A stretch of DNA of 36,125 nt from Planctomycetota bacterium (GTDB lineage Bacteria; Planctomycetota; Phycisphaerae; Sedimentisphaerales; Anaerobacaceae). Below are positions 16,076-23,837 of this stretch, piece by piece. Location of the stretch: NCBI GenBank assembly GCA_014384025.1, contig JACNGQ010000111.1, positions 1 to 36,125 on the forward strand. The letters run 5' to 3'. The first letter of the stretch is position 1. Each line of letters begins with the position of its first letter. The notes beneath the pieces are model-generated. The model ran no database searches. It worked only from the letters and a program-made list of their open reading frames with translations, and had not been told where the DNA came from. Position numbers and translations under genes: made by a program.

Positions 16076-17127
16076 CTGTCAACCTTTTGCCGGTTTAATT
16101 CGGTTCTGAGCTTTGGTAAAGCCTCAGGAAAATTCTTCTGAACGAAGTCAATGAGTTTTTCTCTGACGTGGCAACGAAGAGACCAAGCAGTCGAGGCATC
16201 GACGGCACTCATAAGGGCCCTCAATTCAACGGTACGCTCGGATGTGTTCGTTACCTGCAGGACACAGACCTTTCGGTCCCACAATTCCGACTCTTCGAGG
16301 ATACGACGAAGCTCGGTTCTGACGGATTCGATAGGTACGGTATAGTCAACATAAATAAACACGGTACCTAAAATGTCTGCGGTTACGCGGGTCCAGTTCT
16401 GGAAGGGTTTTTCAATGAAAAAGGTTATGGGTACAATGAGGCGTCTTAAATCCCAAATTCTGACAACCACATACGTTAAAGTTATCTCTTCAATTCGTCC
16501 CCATTCATTTTCGACGATGACAACATCATCGACACGAATAGGCTGGGTAATGGCAATCTGGAGGCCGGCTATAAAGGTTGTAATAGTTTTCTGAGCGGCC
16601 ATACCAACAACGATGCCGATAATACCCGCCGAGGCCAAAATCGTGGTACCTAACTGTTGAACCTTTTCGAAAGTCATCAGGCATGAACCGAACGCCAAAA
16701 TAGCGACAACCACAATTACTATTCGCTTTAGAACCCGGAACTGTGTGTGTATTTTCCTGGCTTTTAGATTATCTTTTACGTCAACATCAAACCGTCTGAG
16801 GATATAGCCTTCCAAAACATAAACCGACCTGATTAACAGCCATGAGACCAAACCGATAAGCAGCAGGCTCATAACGTGACTAATAAAATCAGGCACTTGA
16901 GTTTCAAATACGGTTAATTTCTGCAAGAGCCGAACGACGACAAGGATGATTATCCACTGTAAAGGTCTGTAGCAAAATTTTATAAACGTATTATCGAGGT
17001 TGCTCGTAGTGCTTTTTGAGATTTTAAGCAGGAGTCTGTACAGCAACAAATGTCCTGTAATCCCGATGAGCCCCGCCGCACCTAATAAGAGCGCCAGTCT
17101 TTCCCAGTTTTCTAAAGAAGCAAACAT
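16072..17127 (-). CDS. MscS-family mechanosensitive channel
   Basis: 351 residues from ATG at 17127, with AAGGA eight bases upstream. A TTG 30 bases further up is in frame but adds a non-family tail. Hydrophobic helices lie near 12-32, 55-75, 85-105 and 130-155. The pore helix TM3 and beta domain of MscS follow: SAGIIGIVVGMAAQKTI, FIAGLQIAITQPIRVDDVVI and GRIEEITLTYVVVRIWD, then VPITFFIEKPFQNW. MscS channels open under membrane tension to release solutes on osmotic downshift. The 4-base overlap with the downstream sensor kinase suggests a two-gene operon. Whether the channel and kinase act together is unknown. Confidence 0.93.
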   Translation of the reverse strand: MFASLENWERLALLLGAAGLIGITGHLLLYRLLLKISKSTTSNLDNTFIKFCYRPLQWIIILVVVRLLQKLTVFETQVPDFISHVMSLLLIGLVSWLLIRSVYVLEGYILRRFDVDVKDNLKARKIHTQFRVLKRIVIVVVAILAFGSCLMTFEKVQQLGTTILASAGIIGIVVGMAAQKTITTFIAGLQIAITQPIRVDDVVIVENEWGRIEEITLTYVVVRIWDLRRLIVPITFFIEKPFQNWTRVTADILGTVFIYVDYTVPIESVRTELRRILEESELWDRKVCVLQVTNTSERTVELRALMSAVDASTAWSLRCHVREKLIDFVQKNFPEALPKLRTELNRQKVDR

Positions 17128-17368
17128 ATAACTGTCCTTGAAAAATATCGATTTCAATTTTGCAGTATGTCGAAAACAAAAAACATTCAGGTAGCGAATA
17201 ATACACTGAAAAACGATAACCTAAAAACAATTAAATTCCGAAAGAAACTTATATTCTGAGGATATATTCCTCTCCAAATATATTTTTCCCCCAAAACCAT
17301 CGCAACGGTCAAGACATTTTTTCACTTTTTAGTGATTCGAATCTCAGATTCCAACGCAGCCAAGAGAG

Positions 17369-19177
17369 CTACTCATTGTTTTGTTGTCCGGTTTTGTGCG
17401 AATGCCTCTGCGTGCGCAGGTTCAGCTCGTCAAGCTGTTTTTGGTCCACTTCTCCGGGAGCATCGGTCAAAAGGCACTGTCCCCGCTGGGTCTTCGGAAA
17501 GGCAATGACGTCTCTGATATTTTCCGTACCGGTCAGGAGCATAACAAGCCTGTCGAGTCCGAAGGCTATTCCACCGTGCGGAGGTGCACCGTAATCCAGG
17601 GCCTTCAAAAAGAAGCCGAACTGCTGCTGTGACTGCCGCCTCGATATATTAAGCAGGTCGAAGACCTTCTGCTGAATCTTCGGGTTGTGGATACGAACAC
17701 TTCCGCCGCCGATTTCAGAGCCGTTGACAACGATATCGTATGCCTGCGAGCAAATGTTAGCGGGGTCGGTCTCAAGCTTGTGCAGGTCTTCTTCGATGGG
17801 AGAAGTGAACGGATGGTGCAGTGAGTCGTAGCGTTTCTCGTCTTCGTTCCACTCGAACAGCGGAAAGTCCACTACCCATACGAACTCGAATTTTTTCGGG
17901 TCGTAAAGTTTCAGGTCGCGTGCAAGTTTGCATCGCAGGGGGCCGAGTGCCTTGTTGACGGCGGCTTCGGTGTCGGCGACAAACAAGAGTAAATCGCCGT
18001 CTTTCGCACCGAACAGCTCGATTATCTGCTGCTGAGCTTCGGAGCTGAAGAACTTCGCACTACCGCCGAGCAGTGAGAGCTTGTCGTTTTCCGTTTTAAC
18101 TTTCGACCAAGCCAGCCCTTTTGCGCCGTAGTCGGCGGCGAAGGCGGTCAGGGTTTTTTCGATATCGCTTCTGGAATATTTTTCTCCGCCGGGGGCGCAA
18201 AGACCTTTTACTATGCCGCCGCTTTCAACCACCGAAGTGAATACCTTAAACGAGCTTTGTTTTGCTAAGCCGGATATGTCTTTGAGTTTCATATCGAAAC
18301 GCAGGTCGGGTCTGTCGGAACCGTAGTCGGCCATCGCCTCCTTATAAGACATACGGCGAATCGGCAGAGGTATATCGATATCCAATATCTGTTTCCATAT
18401 ATGGGCAACGAGGTTCGAGTGGACCTCGATGACATCGTCGCTATCGACGAAGCTCATCTCGACATCGATCTGTGTGAATTCGGCCTGCCTGTCGGCGCGG
18501 GGGTCTTCATCGCGGAAGCAGCGGACTATCTGGAAATATTTGTCAACGCTGCTGACCATCAGAATCTGCTTAAAGAGCTGGGGCGACTGGGGCAGAGCGT
18601 AGAAGCAATTCGGATTAAGCCTGCTGGGCACGAGGAAATCTCTTGCGCCTTCGGGTGTGCTCTTTGCGAGCATCGGTGTTTCAATTTCCCAGAAACCCAT
18701 CTTGTCGTAATATTCGCGCACGGCCATAGTGACGCGATGGCGGGTTTGCAGTTTCTTCCGCATTTGCGGGCGGCGCAGGTCGATGTATCGGCTGACGAGG
18801 CGAATCTCCTCGTTTGTCTTTTCGGCGCTGTCTATTTCGAACGGCGGAGTCTTAGAGATATTGAGGATGTCAAGCTGCTGAACGGCGACTTCAATCCGGC
18901 CTGTCGGCAGCTTGGGATTTTCCATACCCTCGCTTCTTGGCTGGACGAGGCCTTCAATAGCTATGACCCATTCACAGCGGGCGGTTCTTGCCAGGGCGTG
19001 GGCTTTTGGCTGAGTGTCTGGATTGAAAACCAACTGGGTCAGGCCTTCCCTGTCCCTCAGGTCGATGAAAACCAGATTTCCGTGGTCTCGGTAGGAATGT
19101 ACCCAGCCGGCTAAAATAACCTTCTTTCCGGCATCTTCAATGCGAAGCTGGCCGCAATTATGTGTTCTTTTGAGCAT
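17369..19177 (-). CDS. aspS: Aspartyl-tRNA synthetase, probably non-discriminating type
   Basis: 602 residues from ATG at 19177 ([10 protein letters not shown]), as in bacterial AspRS of about 590; the 50 extra upstream codons lack family character. The enzyme charges tRNA-Asp. The N-terminal OB fold ([20 protein letters not shown]) is followed by class II motifs: QSPQLFKQ near 197, motif 2 [20 protein letters not shown], a bacterial GAD insert in the 300-430 region and motif 3 [20 protein letters not shown]. His32 in RDHG and glycine in RSEGMENP match positions that are His/Gly in non-discriminating enzymes and Leu/Lys in the E. coli type. It may therefore also form Asp-tRNA-Asn for GatCAB; that part is inference. 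Confidence 0.96.
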   Translation of the reverse strand: MLKRTHNCGQLRIEDAGKKVILAGWVHSYRDHGNLVFIDLRDREGLTQLVFNPDTQPKAHALARTARCEWVIAIEGLVQPRSEGMENPKLPTGRIEVAVQQLDILNISKTPPFEIDSAEKTNEEIRLVSRYIDLRRPQMRKKLQTRHRVTMAVREYYDKMGFWEIETPMLAKSTPEGARDFLVPSRLNPNCFYALPQSPQLFKQILMVSSVDKYFQIVRCFRDEDPRADRQAEFTQIDVEMSFVDSDDVIEVHSNLVAHIWKQILDIDIPLPIRRMSYKEAMADYGSDRPDLRFDMKLKDISGLAKQSSFKVFTSVVESGGIVKGLCAPGGEKYSRSDIEKTLTAFAADYGAKGLAWSKVKTENDKLSLLGGSAKFFSSEAQQQIIELFGAKDGDLLLFVADTEAAVNKALGPLRCKLARDLKLYDPKKFEFVWVVDFPLFEWNEDEKRYDSLHHPFTSPIEEDLHKLETDPANICSQAYDIVVNGSEIGGGSVRIHNPKIQQKVFDLLNISRRQSQQQFGFFLKALDYGAPPHGGIAFGLDRLVMLLTGTENIRDVIAFPKTQRGQCLLTDAPGEVDQKQLDELNLRTQRHSHKTGQQNNE

Positions 19178-19211
19178 TGCAAATTCTTTCTTTAATAAAA
19201 GTCTGTCTGAA

Positions 19212-19229
19212 TCTCTGCGCGCGCAGAGA
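19212..19229. promoter_or_regulatory. Perfect 18-bp GC palindrome in the aspS leader
   Basis: TCTCTGCGCGCGCAGAGA is fully self-complementary, about 35 bases upstream of the aspS ATG. It could be an operator or a leader hairpin. There is no T run after it, so it is not a classic terminator of the preceding gene. Confidence 0.35.
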
Positions 19230-19313
19230 AACCAGCACAACAGGATAGACAATTTATAAGATTTAGTCAATGATGGCTTTTGAGATTTGATATAAAGGTC
19301 TGATAACGGCGGC

Positions 19314-20150
19314 CTATTTTGGTGCATATTCGAGCAGGAACTTTTGGAGGGCGGGGAGGTCGTCGGTATTTAGGAGGTCAACGCCGCTATCCAGAAGTAT
19401 GCGCCAGAGGTTCTCGCGTTCGGGCGAGGGGCTATCGGGGGTGGCCCAGAATCTTACGATTCGGCCTTTTTTGTGTGCGGTTTCGACGATGGTTTTTAAT
19501 TTTTGCTGCTGATCGGCTGGCATGGGGCCTGCGCCTTTGTATGAGAAATGGCTCGACCAGCGGTCGCTTATAATGGGTATGAATGTTGCAGGTGCGTCGG
19601 ACTGCAAATCAGTTAGTCTGCCGTCATAGCCGGCATAACGGATTTGCTCTGATTCCATAAATGCGCGGGGGCGATTGCCGGATACATAGACAACTATCGC
19701 TTTGTCGTTGCGGCCATTCGAGTCAAACGAGGTAATAATGTTCTTGTACTCAGCGAGCATTTCGCTTAGCACTTTGTAGGTAGGAACGGACTGGGTTTTT
19801 ATGTCGATGAACAGTGTGAATTGCGGGCCGCTGGGATAGACCCGGCCGGAGTTTTTGGCTATGCGTTCTTTCAGAGGTTCGAGATAGAGCGAACGTAGTG
19901 TTCTGTCGGGTTTTACTTCATCGGGGTCGTGAGCGACTAATAAATCGCCATCGACGAGATGGATGTCGGCCTCGACGCTGGCAAATCCGTGGTCCAGGGC
20001 ATCGAACAGCGGGCGGTCGTGTGCATAGTCGTTGTGGGCATGGGCATTGAGCAGAGGCTTTGGGCCAGGCGCAGTGGGAGATATACTGCATGAGCAGGCA
20101 AGAAAGATTGATAACAGTAAAACAGTCGCGATGATAGTTTTAGCTTTCAT
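19314..20150 (-). CDS. GDPD/PLC-like TIM-barrel phosphodiesterase lipoprotein (AIM6-like)
   Basis: 278 residues. The lipobox is at FLACS (Cys19) after a hydrophobic signal. The mature part opens with [20 protein letters not shown] and [20 protein letters not shown]. This is the His/Glu-Asp/His metal-site pattern of the phosphatidylinositol-phospholipase C/glycerophosphodiester phosphodiesterase barrel, in the form seen in AIM6-like proteins. FTLFIDIKT and [17 protein letters not shown], then LLNTDDL, fit later strands. The substrate is not determined; related enzymes cleave glycerophosphodiesters. AAGGAG lies at a good distance from the ATG. It begins 27 bases after the FG-GAP gene on the same strand, so they form an operon. 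Confidence 0.82.
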   Translation of the reverse strand: MKAKTIIATVLLLSIFLACSCSISPTAPGPKPLLNAHAHNDYAHDRPLFDALDHGFASVEADIHLVDGDLLVAHDPDEVKPDRTLRSLYLEPLKERIAKNSGRVYPSGPQFTLFIDIKTQSVPTYKVLSEMLAEYKNIITSFDSNGRNDKAIVVYVSGNRPRAFMESEQIRYAGYDGRLTDLQSDAPATFIPIISDRWSSHFSYKGAGPMPADQQQKLKTIVETAHKKGRIVRFWATPDSPSPERENLWRILLDSGVDLLNTDDLPALQKFLLEYAPK

Positions 20151-20177
20151 TAAAATTGCTCCTTATACGAGGCCTCA

Positions 20178-21344
20178 TTACTTATTACCAAGTTCAATTA
20201 GCATATTTCGAAGATATACGTGCTCGTCGCCGTTCCAGGGTTTGGAGCAGATGTCGATATCGCCGTCGCGGTCAACATCGGCGGCCTTTGCTTCGTGGCA
20301 GCGTTTGCCGCTGAGGATTTCGTGCTGTTTGAAGCTTCCCCCCCTGCCGTCCAGATTTTCCCAGATGAACCATTTATGGGGAGGCTTTTCAGTTAAGGGC
20401 CCGCCGCCTGAGAAGACGTCAAGGTCGCCATCGTTATCGAAATCGGCCAGAGCAAGGGAGTGGTAGTCCTGGCCAGCCTTGTCCGCGATTATATGTTTAA
20501 TCCAAATTCGGCCTTTGCCGTCGCGGTTTTCGTGCCAGGCCACCCGGCCGCTTATACAATCCCCTTCGGCCTGGATGATGTCGTTATCGCCGTCCTTATC
20601 GATATCCGATATCCAGGTTTTTGTCATAAGAGGGTATCTGGCTTCGGGCTGTCCGAAATCGATGTTTTCATGGGCCGTCCATTTTGTGCCTTTTCCATCG
20701 GCGTTCTCGAACCAGATGTTTGTGCGAACAACATCGTTATCGCCGTCGCCGTCGATATCGGCCACGCCGGCGGGGTCGATAGCACCGTGGACGGGCGGGC
20801 CGATTTTGTGCTCTATCCATTGTTTAGTAGGGTCGGCGGGGATTTTATACCAGTAGAGTGCGCTTTTGTCGCTCATTGCGACGACGTCGAGCTTACCATC
20901 GCCATCGATGTCTGCGGCCACGTTGTCGTGGCAGCCTGCGGTAACGGCGTTGGGGTACATGATAAATTCTTCTTCTCGTGGATTTCCGGTATTACGGAAC
21001 CATGCCTGGCCCGAGACCTGGTCAATCCAGCCGTCGCCGTCAATATCGAAGGCTGTTCCGCCGACGTCGGTCGGTGCCTTTGGGGCGAGGGTATGTCTGA
21101 GCCAGTCGTCGGGGGCTTTGTATTCGAACCACCAAATCTGTCCGCCGTTGCAGCCGGTAATCCAGTCCAGGTCGCCGTCTTTATCGACGTCCACGAGAGA
21201 GGTCTGGCCCATTTTGCTGCCGACTTTGTCGATTTGGTGATATTCGAACTTCGGGATAACTGCATAGGCCAATGGGCCAAACAGGCCAATCAGCGTAATA
21301 ATGAAAGACAAACTATGAAAGCCTCTATATTTATGAGAAAACAT
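20178..21344 (-). CDS. Exported FG-GAP/VCBS-repeat beta-propeller protein
   Basis: 388 residues with a signal peptide ending near residue 28 (GPLAYA). At least seven calcium-binding repeat loops are visible: VDVDKDGDLDW, FDIDGDGWIDQ, ADIDGDGKLDV, ADIDGDGDNDV, SDIDKDGDNDI, ADFDNDGDLDV and ADVDRDGDIDI. Each is followed by a WFEN- or WHEN-type strand. This is the FG-GAP/VCBS propeller common in exported planctomycete proteins, usually involved in binding or as a scaffold. No enzyme signature is seen. AAGGAGTTTAATATG supports the start. It is followed closely by the GDPD-like lipoprotein gene. The opposite strand is open over much of this gene because of the GA-rich repeat codons; that frame is a shadow. 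Confidence 0.88.
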   Translation of the reverse strand: MFSHKYRGFHSLSFIITLIGLFGPLAYAVIPKFEYHQIDKVGSKMGQTSLVDVDKDGDLDWITGCNGGQIWWFEYKAPDDWLRHTLAPKAPTDVGGTAFDIDGDGWIDQVSGQAWFRNTGNPREEEFIMYPNAVTAGCHDNVAADIDGDGKLDVVAMSDKSALYWYKIPADPTKQWIEHKIGPPVHGAIDPAGVADIDGDGDNDVVRTNIWFENADGKGTKWTAHENIDFGQPEARYPLMTKTWISDIDKDGDNDIIQAEGDCISGRVAWHENRDGKGRIWIKHIIADKAGQDYHSLALADFDNDGDLDVFSGGGPLTEKPPHKWFIWENLDGRGGSFKQHEILSGKRCHEAKAADVDRDGDIDICSKPWNGDEHVYLRNMLIELGNK

Positions 21345-21490
21345 ATTAAACTCCTTGTTAATAGTGAATATGAATTTTGTAAATAATGGATTTTATTTGT
21401 TAAATTATGGCCGGTTCCAGGGGAAATTTGAAACAAAATCCGGGCGAGCGGTAATTTTTGTCAAAATTGAGAATAAAAATATTTTCCCGG

Positions 21491-21599
21491 AGTGAACTTT
21501 TATGAGAAGCAGACGTATGGAATAGCTCAAAGCCACGGGCTGAGGTTTTTTTACTTTCTCTCCTTTCCTCCTTGCCTCAGCCCGCATTTTTTTATTTTG
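21491..21599 (+). ncRNA. Candidate small RNA 1: stem with anti-SD C/U-rich loop and terminator
   Basis: CGGGCTGAGG (21536-21545) pairs perfectly with CCTCAGCCCG (21575-21584). The 29-base loop is almost all pyrimidine after the T run and includes TTTCCTCCTT. The stem is followed by CATTTTTTTATTTT, so it doubles as an intrinsic terminator. A weak promoter, TTGTCA (21458) - 16 bases - TATTTT (21480), would start transcription near 21491. No conserved frame is present. Its likeness to the second candidate 330 bases downstream argues against chance. On the minus strand the loop would read as AGGAGG, so a leader function for a minus-strand transcript remains possible. Confidence 0.4.
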
Positions 21600-21693
21600 A
21601 CACAAACAACACTGCTTTTGAGGGGCGAAAAGGTTAAATTTTATTCATTTTAAGCTGAAATATACTTTTTTTAAAAATTTAGTAAAATTATAG

Positions 21694-21722
21694 TTGACAA
21701 TATAAAGGGAAAGGATTATTAT
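21694..21722 (+). promoter_or_regulatory. Consensus-like sigma-70 promoter
   Basis: TTGACA at 21694-21699, a 17-base spacer and TATTAT at 21717-21722. This is the best promoter match in the window, yet no protein gene follows on the plus strand. The next plus-strand structure is the hairpin/terminator at 21865-21957. A transcript from here would be about 225 bases. Confidence 0.5.
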
Positions 21723-21819
21723 ACTTTCAAGCGTATAATGAAGATGAGTTGTATGGAGTCTTTTGACAAGCGGAATAAAACTTTTTTTCAAATACAAACA
21801 TTTATTTTTGAAAAGAGTA

Positions 21820-21848
21820 TAGACTTATATAAAGCTATTTGATATATT
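21820..21848 (+). promoter_or_regulatory. Proximal promoter of small RNA 2
   Basis: TAGACT, a 17-base spacer and TATATT would place the start site near 21855, ten bases before the 12-bp stem. It is weaker at -35 than the upstream TTGACA promoter. Confidence 0.35.
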
Positions 21849-21854
21849 ATTGTC

Positions 21855-21957
21855 GAGCACATTCACAGGGCTGAGGATATCTCGCTTTTTCCTCTCCCTC
21901 CGCACCTCAGCCCTGTTTCCTCCTTAAATAAACTCAGCCCTTGCTGAGTTTTTTTTG
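21855..21957 (+). ncRNA. Candidate small RNA 2: 12-bp stem, CCTCCTTAA linker, strong terminator
   Basis: ACAGGGCTGAGG (21865-21876) pairs perfectly with CCTCAGCCCTGT (21905-21916). The 28-base loop is pyrimidine-rich (CTTTTTCCTCTCCCTCC). The single-stranded linker contains CCTCCTTAA (21919-21927), matching the anti-Shine-Dalgarno end of 16S rRNA. A strong intrinsic terminator closes it. The stem core GGGCTGAGG/CCTCAGCCC is the same as in candidate 1. C-rich loops that pair with ribosome binding sites are a known mode of bacterial small RNAs. Function here is inferred; no protein frame fits. Confidence 0.5.
21931..21957 (+). terminator. Strong intrinsic terminator of small RNA 2
   Basis: AACTCAGC-CCTT-GCTGAGTT is a perfect 8-bp stem with a 4-base loop, ending in eight T residues. 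It lies on the plus strand with no plus-strand protein gene upstream, which supports a non-coding transcript. Confidence 0.75.
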
Positions 21958-22093
21958 TCTTCGTTTTCTGCAAGTAACTATTTGCAATACATGGCAAACG
22001 CCTGACCGCGCAAAATTCTTTTCGTTTAATTGCCTCCTGAGTTCAGTTGTGATTTATTTGATGGCCGCCACCTTTTAATACATGTTTGGAAGG

Positions 22094-22615
22094 CTAAAGA
22101 AGGCCTTTATTTTGAATTGAGTGTATCTGGCCTATGCATGTATTCTCCTCACGGAACTTCTTTGTATATATAAGTTCCAATTCTCGTGAGAAACCGATCT
22201 GTTTCAAAATTTCCTCTAATGAAATCCCTTGTTCAGATCTTCCAAGCAAGCCAAGCACTCTATAAACTACATGATCAGCAGAACAAACAAGCCAATCGTC
22301 CGAAGAATTACATAAAAATGCTAATGTTTCTTTTTCGCCAGCATGGATGCTAATATTATATTGTTGGTCGAACTTTTCGTGGAAGGCTTTAATATTAGAC
22401 AATTCTACATCAATAATCTTAACCAAATTTTGTTCTTCGTAAATATCAAGATTTATGCAAATATCCTTAAATTCTAAACTTGCAAATTTAGCTTCCTCTG
22501 CAACTGTACGAGAAATTGCAACATCACATTTGGTGATAAACTCATCCCAGATTTCCAACTGAAAGAGTTTTATAATTGGCCCAGCATCAAGCAATAGAAA
22601 GGGAAATCGTTTCAT
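22094..22615 (-). CDS. PIN-domain protein, probable ribonuclease toxin
   Basis: 173 residues from ATG at 22615. The frame is open further upstream, but only inside the preceding gene and without PIN character. Acidic PIN positions are visible: Asp10 in FLLLDAGPIIKL, Glu40/41 in TVAEEAKF, Glu94 in HAGEKETLAF and Asp114 in VCSADHVV. PIN nucleases of toxin-antitoxin systems cleave RNA with Mg ions. The gene overlaps the end of the XRE-ImmA-like gene by 29 bases, so translation is probably coupled, and the upstream protein is the natural antitoxin candidate. The sequence is visibly AT-richer than the aspS region, consistent with acquisition. Closest by impression is the DUF3368/DUF4411 type of PIN protein. 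Confidence 0.75.
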   Translation of the reverse strand: MKRFPFLLLDAGPIIKLFQLEIWDEFITKCDVAISRTVAEEAKFASLEFKDICINLDIYEEQNLVKIIDVELSNIKAFHEKFDQQYNISIHAGEKETLAFLCNSSDDWLVCSADHVVYRVLGLLGRSEQGISLEEILKQIGFSRELELIYTKKFREENTCIGQIHSIQNKGLL

Positions 22616-23702
22616 CCATGAAACCCTCGTCTTCCATGAGGTATTCTTGAGCTTTTTTGTAACTAATACCCATGTATTTTGCAAACTGCATTATAGACAG
22701 CTTCCCTTCCCTTAAAGCACGCAGTGCCAAATCACAATATCTCTCAGGTAATATCTCTTGGTTTTCAGATTCTCTATTTTTATCGAATTTGATCATCTTT
22801 TTGGCGGCATCGAGACATTTTTCAGTATCTTGTTTTTGAATTCTGAACAGATTAGCCATTCGGTAAACCAACGCATCTAAAGATACTCCGAATTCTCTGG
22901 CAATATCATCCAAGTGGTCAAGTTCAATTTGCCCTTGCTCGTTTTTTCGCAAATCAATCCTATCTCTTAAGGTATCATCAGGCATTAAGAGTTGGCTTGC
23001 AAATGCGTTCGCAAGTTTCTCTTCATTCTCAGTAGGTTGGGTATTTTGTGAACGGCAAGTAGCAAAAATATTCCATGTCAAAAGATGAAAGAGTTCGTGA
23101 GCAAGGTCGAAGTTCCGGCGCCACTGCTTGGTTGTTTTATCTATATTTAAAAGGACAGCATATCCATATTCCGGAGATAATGTCGAAATCGCACTTCCGG
23201 AAAAAGCTAAATGAAATATTTTCACATAGTATCGCTCTTCCAAAACTTGTTTAATTGAGGCACTTGGTATATCGCCAAGGCAAAATTGATTTTGGACCTT
23301 TCTTGCGAAAGACTCAGCTCGCTCGAACGTAAAGTCTTCCGGTCTATCAACATCCGGCTCCGGGAGCTTAGCCTTTCTTACCTCCCCTGTAAGCACCTCA
23401 AGATTACGGTATTGTTCACAAAGTTGAGCAAATTCCGCCTCAGTTCTTTTCTTTTCTTCTTCGCTGTTCGGTTTACTACGCCAAAGCATTACTTCTTCAA
23501 TAAATGGTTCATCGGTCAAGAAAAACTCCACTGTTCTGCGGTAAACCTCTGCTAACTTGCTGAGTTGGGAAAACTTCGGCTCTCTATTATCATTTTCAAA
23601 ATCACTTAGAGAGGACTGGCCTATTCCGCTTACACTTGAAGCCTTTTCCAGAGTGTAACCAATGGCTTTTCTTGCGATTTTGAGTCTTTTACCAATATTC
23701 AT
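22587..23702 (-). CDS. XRE repressor fused to ImmA/IrrE metallopeptidase, with UPF0175-like C-terminal HTH
   Basis: 371 residues. Residues 1-62 are an XRE helix-turn-helix (IGKRLKIARKAIGYTLEKAS, then GIGQSSLSDFENDNREP). Residues 130 to about 285 are the ImmA/IrrE (COG2856) zinc peptidase, with HELFH at 202-206 and the third-ligand glutamate in NEEKLANAFASQLLMP. Residues 317-357 (LPERYCDLALRALREGKLSI, then MQFAKYMGISYKKAQEYL) resemble the small UPF0175 antitoxin HTH that partners DUF3368-type PIN toxins. The architecture suggests one protein that represses the operon, neutralises the toxin and may be switched by proteolysis; that is inference. AGGAGG precedes the ATG and two matching operator candidates lie just upstream. 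Confidence 0.85.
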   Translation of the reverse strand: MNIGKRLKIARKAIGYTLEKASSVSGIGQSSLSDFENDNREPKFSQLSKLAEVYRRTVEFFLTDEPFIEEVMLWRSKPNSEEEKKRTEAEFAQLCEQYRNLEVLTGEVRKAKLPEPDVDRPEDFTFERAESFARKVQNQFCLGDIPSASIKQVLEERYYVKIFHLAFSGSAISTLSPEYGYAVLLNIDKTTKQWRRNFDLAHELFHLLTWNIFATCRSQNTQPTENEEKLANAFASQLLMPDDTLRDRIDLRKNEQGQIELDHLDDIAREFGVSLDALVYRMANLFRIQKQDTEKCLDAAKKMIKFDKNRESENQEILPERYCDLALRALREGKLSIMQFAKYMGISYKKAQEYLMEDEGFMDETISLSIA

Positions 23703-23717
23703 TTTAGCACCTCCTAT

Positions 23718-23785
23718 TTCTGCCTCACAGAATATTATACCATATATATCGGCGAAATGTGCACTAAAAATTCTGAAATACAGAA
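23718..23785 (-). promoter_or_regulatory. Twin XRE operator candidates around the toxin-antitoxin promoter
   Basis: TTCTG-CCTCA-CAGAA (23718-23732) and TTCTG-AAATA-CAGAA (23771-23785) are two inverted repeats with identical arms and 5-base spacers, centred 53 bases apart. A minus-strand TATAAT (-10 element) occupies 23734-23739 between them. Binding would cover the transcription start and the region upstream of -35. Autoregulation by the XRE domain of the adjacent gene is the natural reading. Confidence 0.65.
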
Positions 23786-23837
23786 TATTTAGTAGTATTT
23801 CTATGATTTTTTAGGTTTTTTCTGAAATTTCACCAAT

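Noticed and set aside
18401-19114. 237-codon plus-strand frame inside aspS
   Set aside because: It is antisense to conserved AspRS motifs on the minus strand, has no ribosome binding site and no recognisable family.
19178-19327. 50-residue N-terminal extension of AspRS
   Set aside because: It crosses the GC palindrome and has no homology character; AspRS proteins begin at the OB-fold strand after MLKRTHNCG.
20460-21386. 308-codon plus-strand frame opposite the FG-GAP gene
   Set aside because: It mirrors the GAC/GAT-rich repeat codons of the minus-strand gene; its translation has no domain and reads as low-complexity valine/isoleucine runs.
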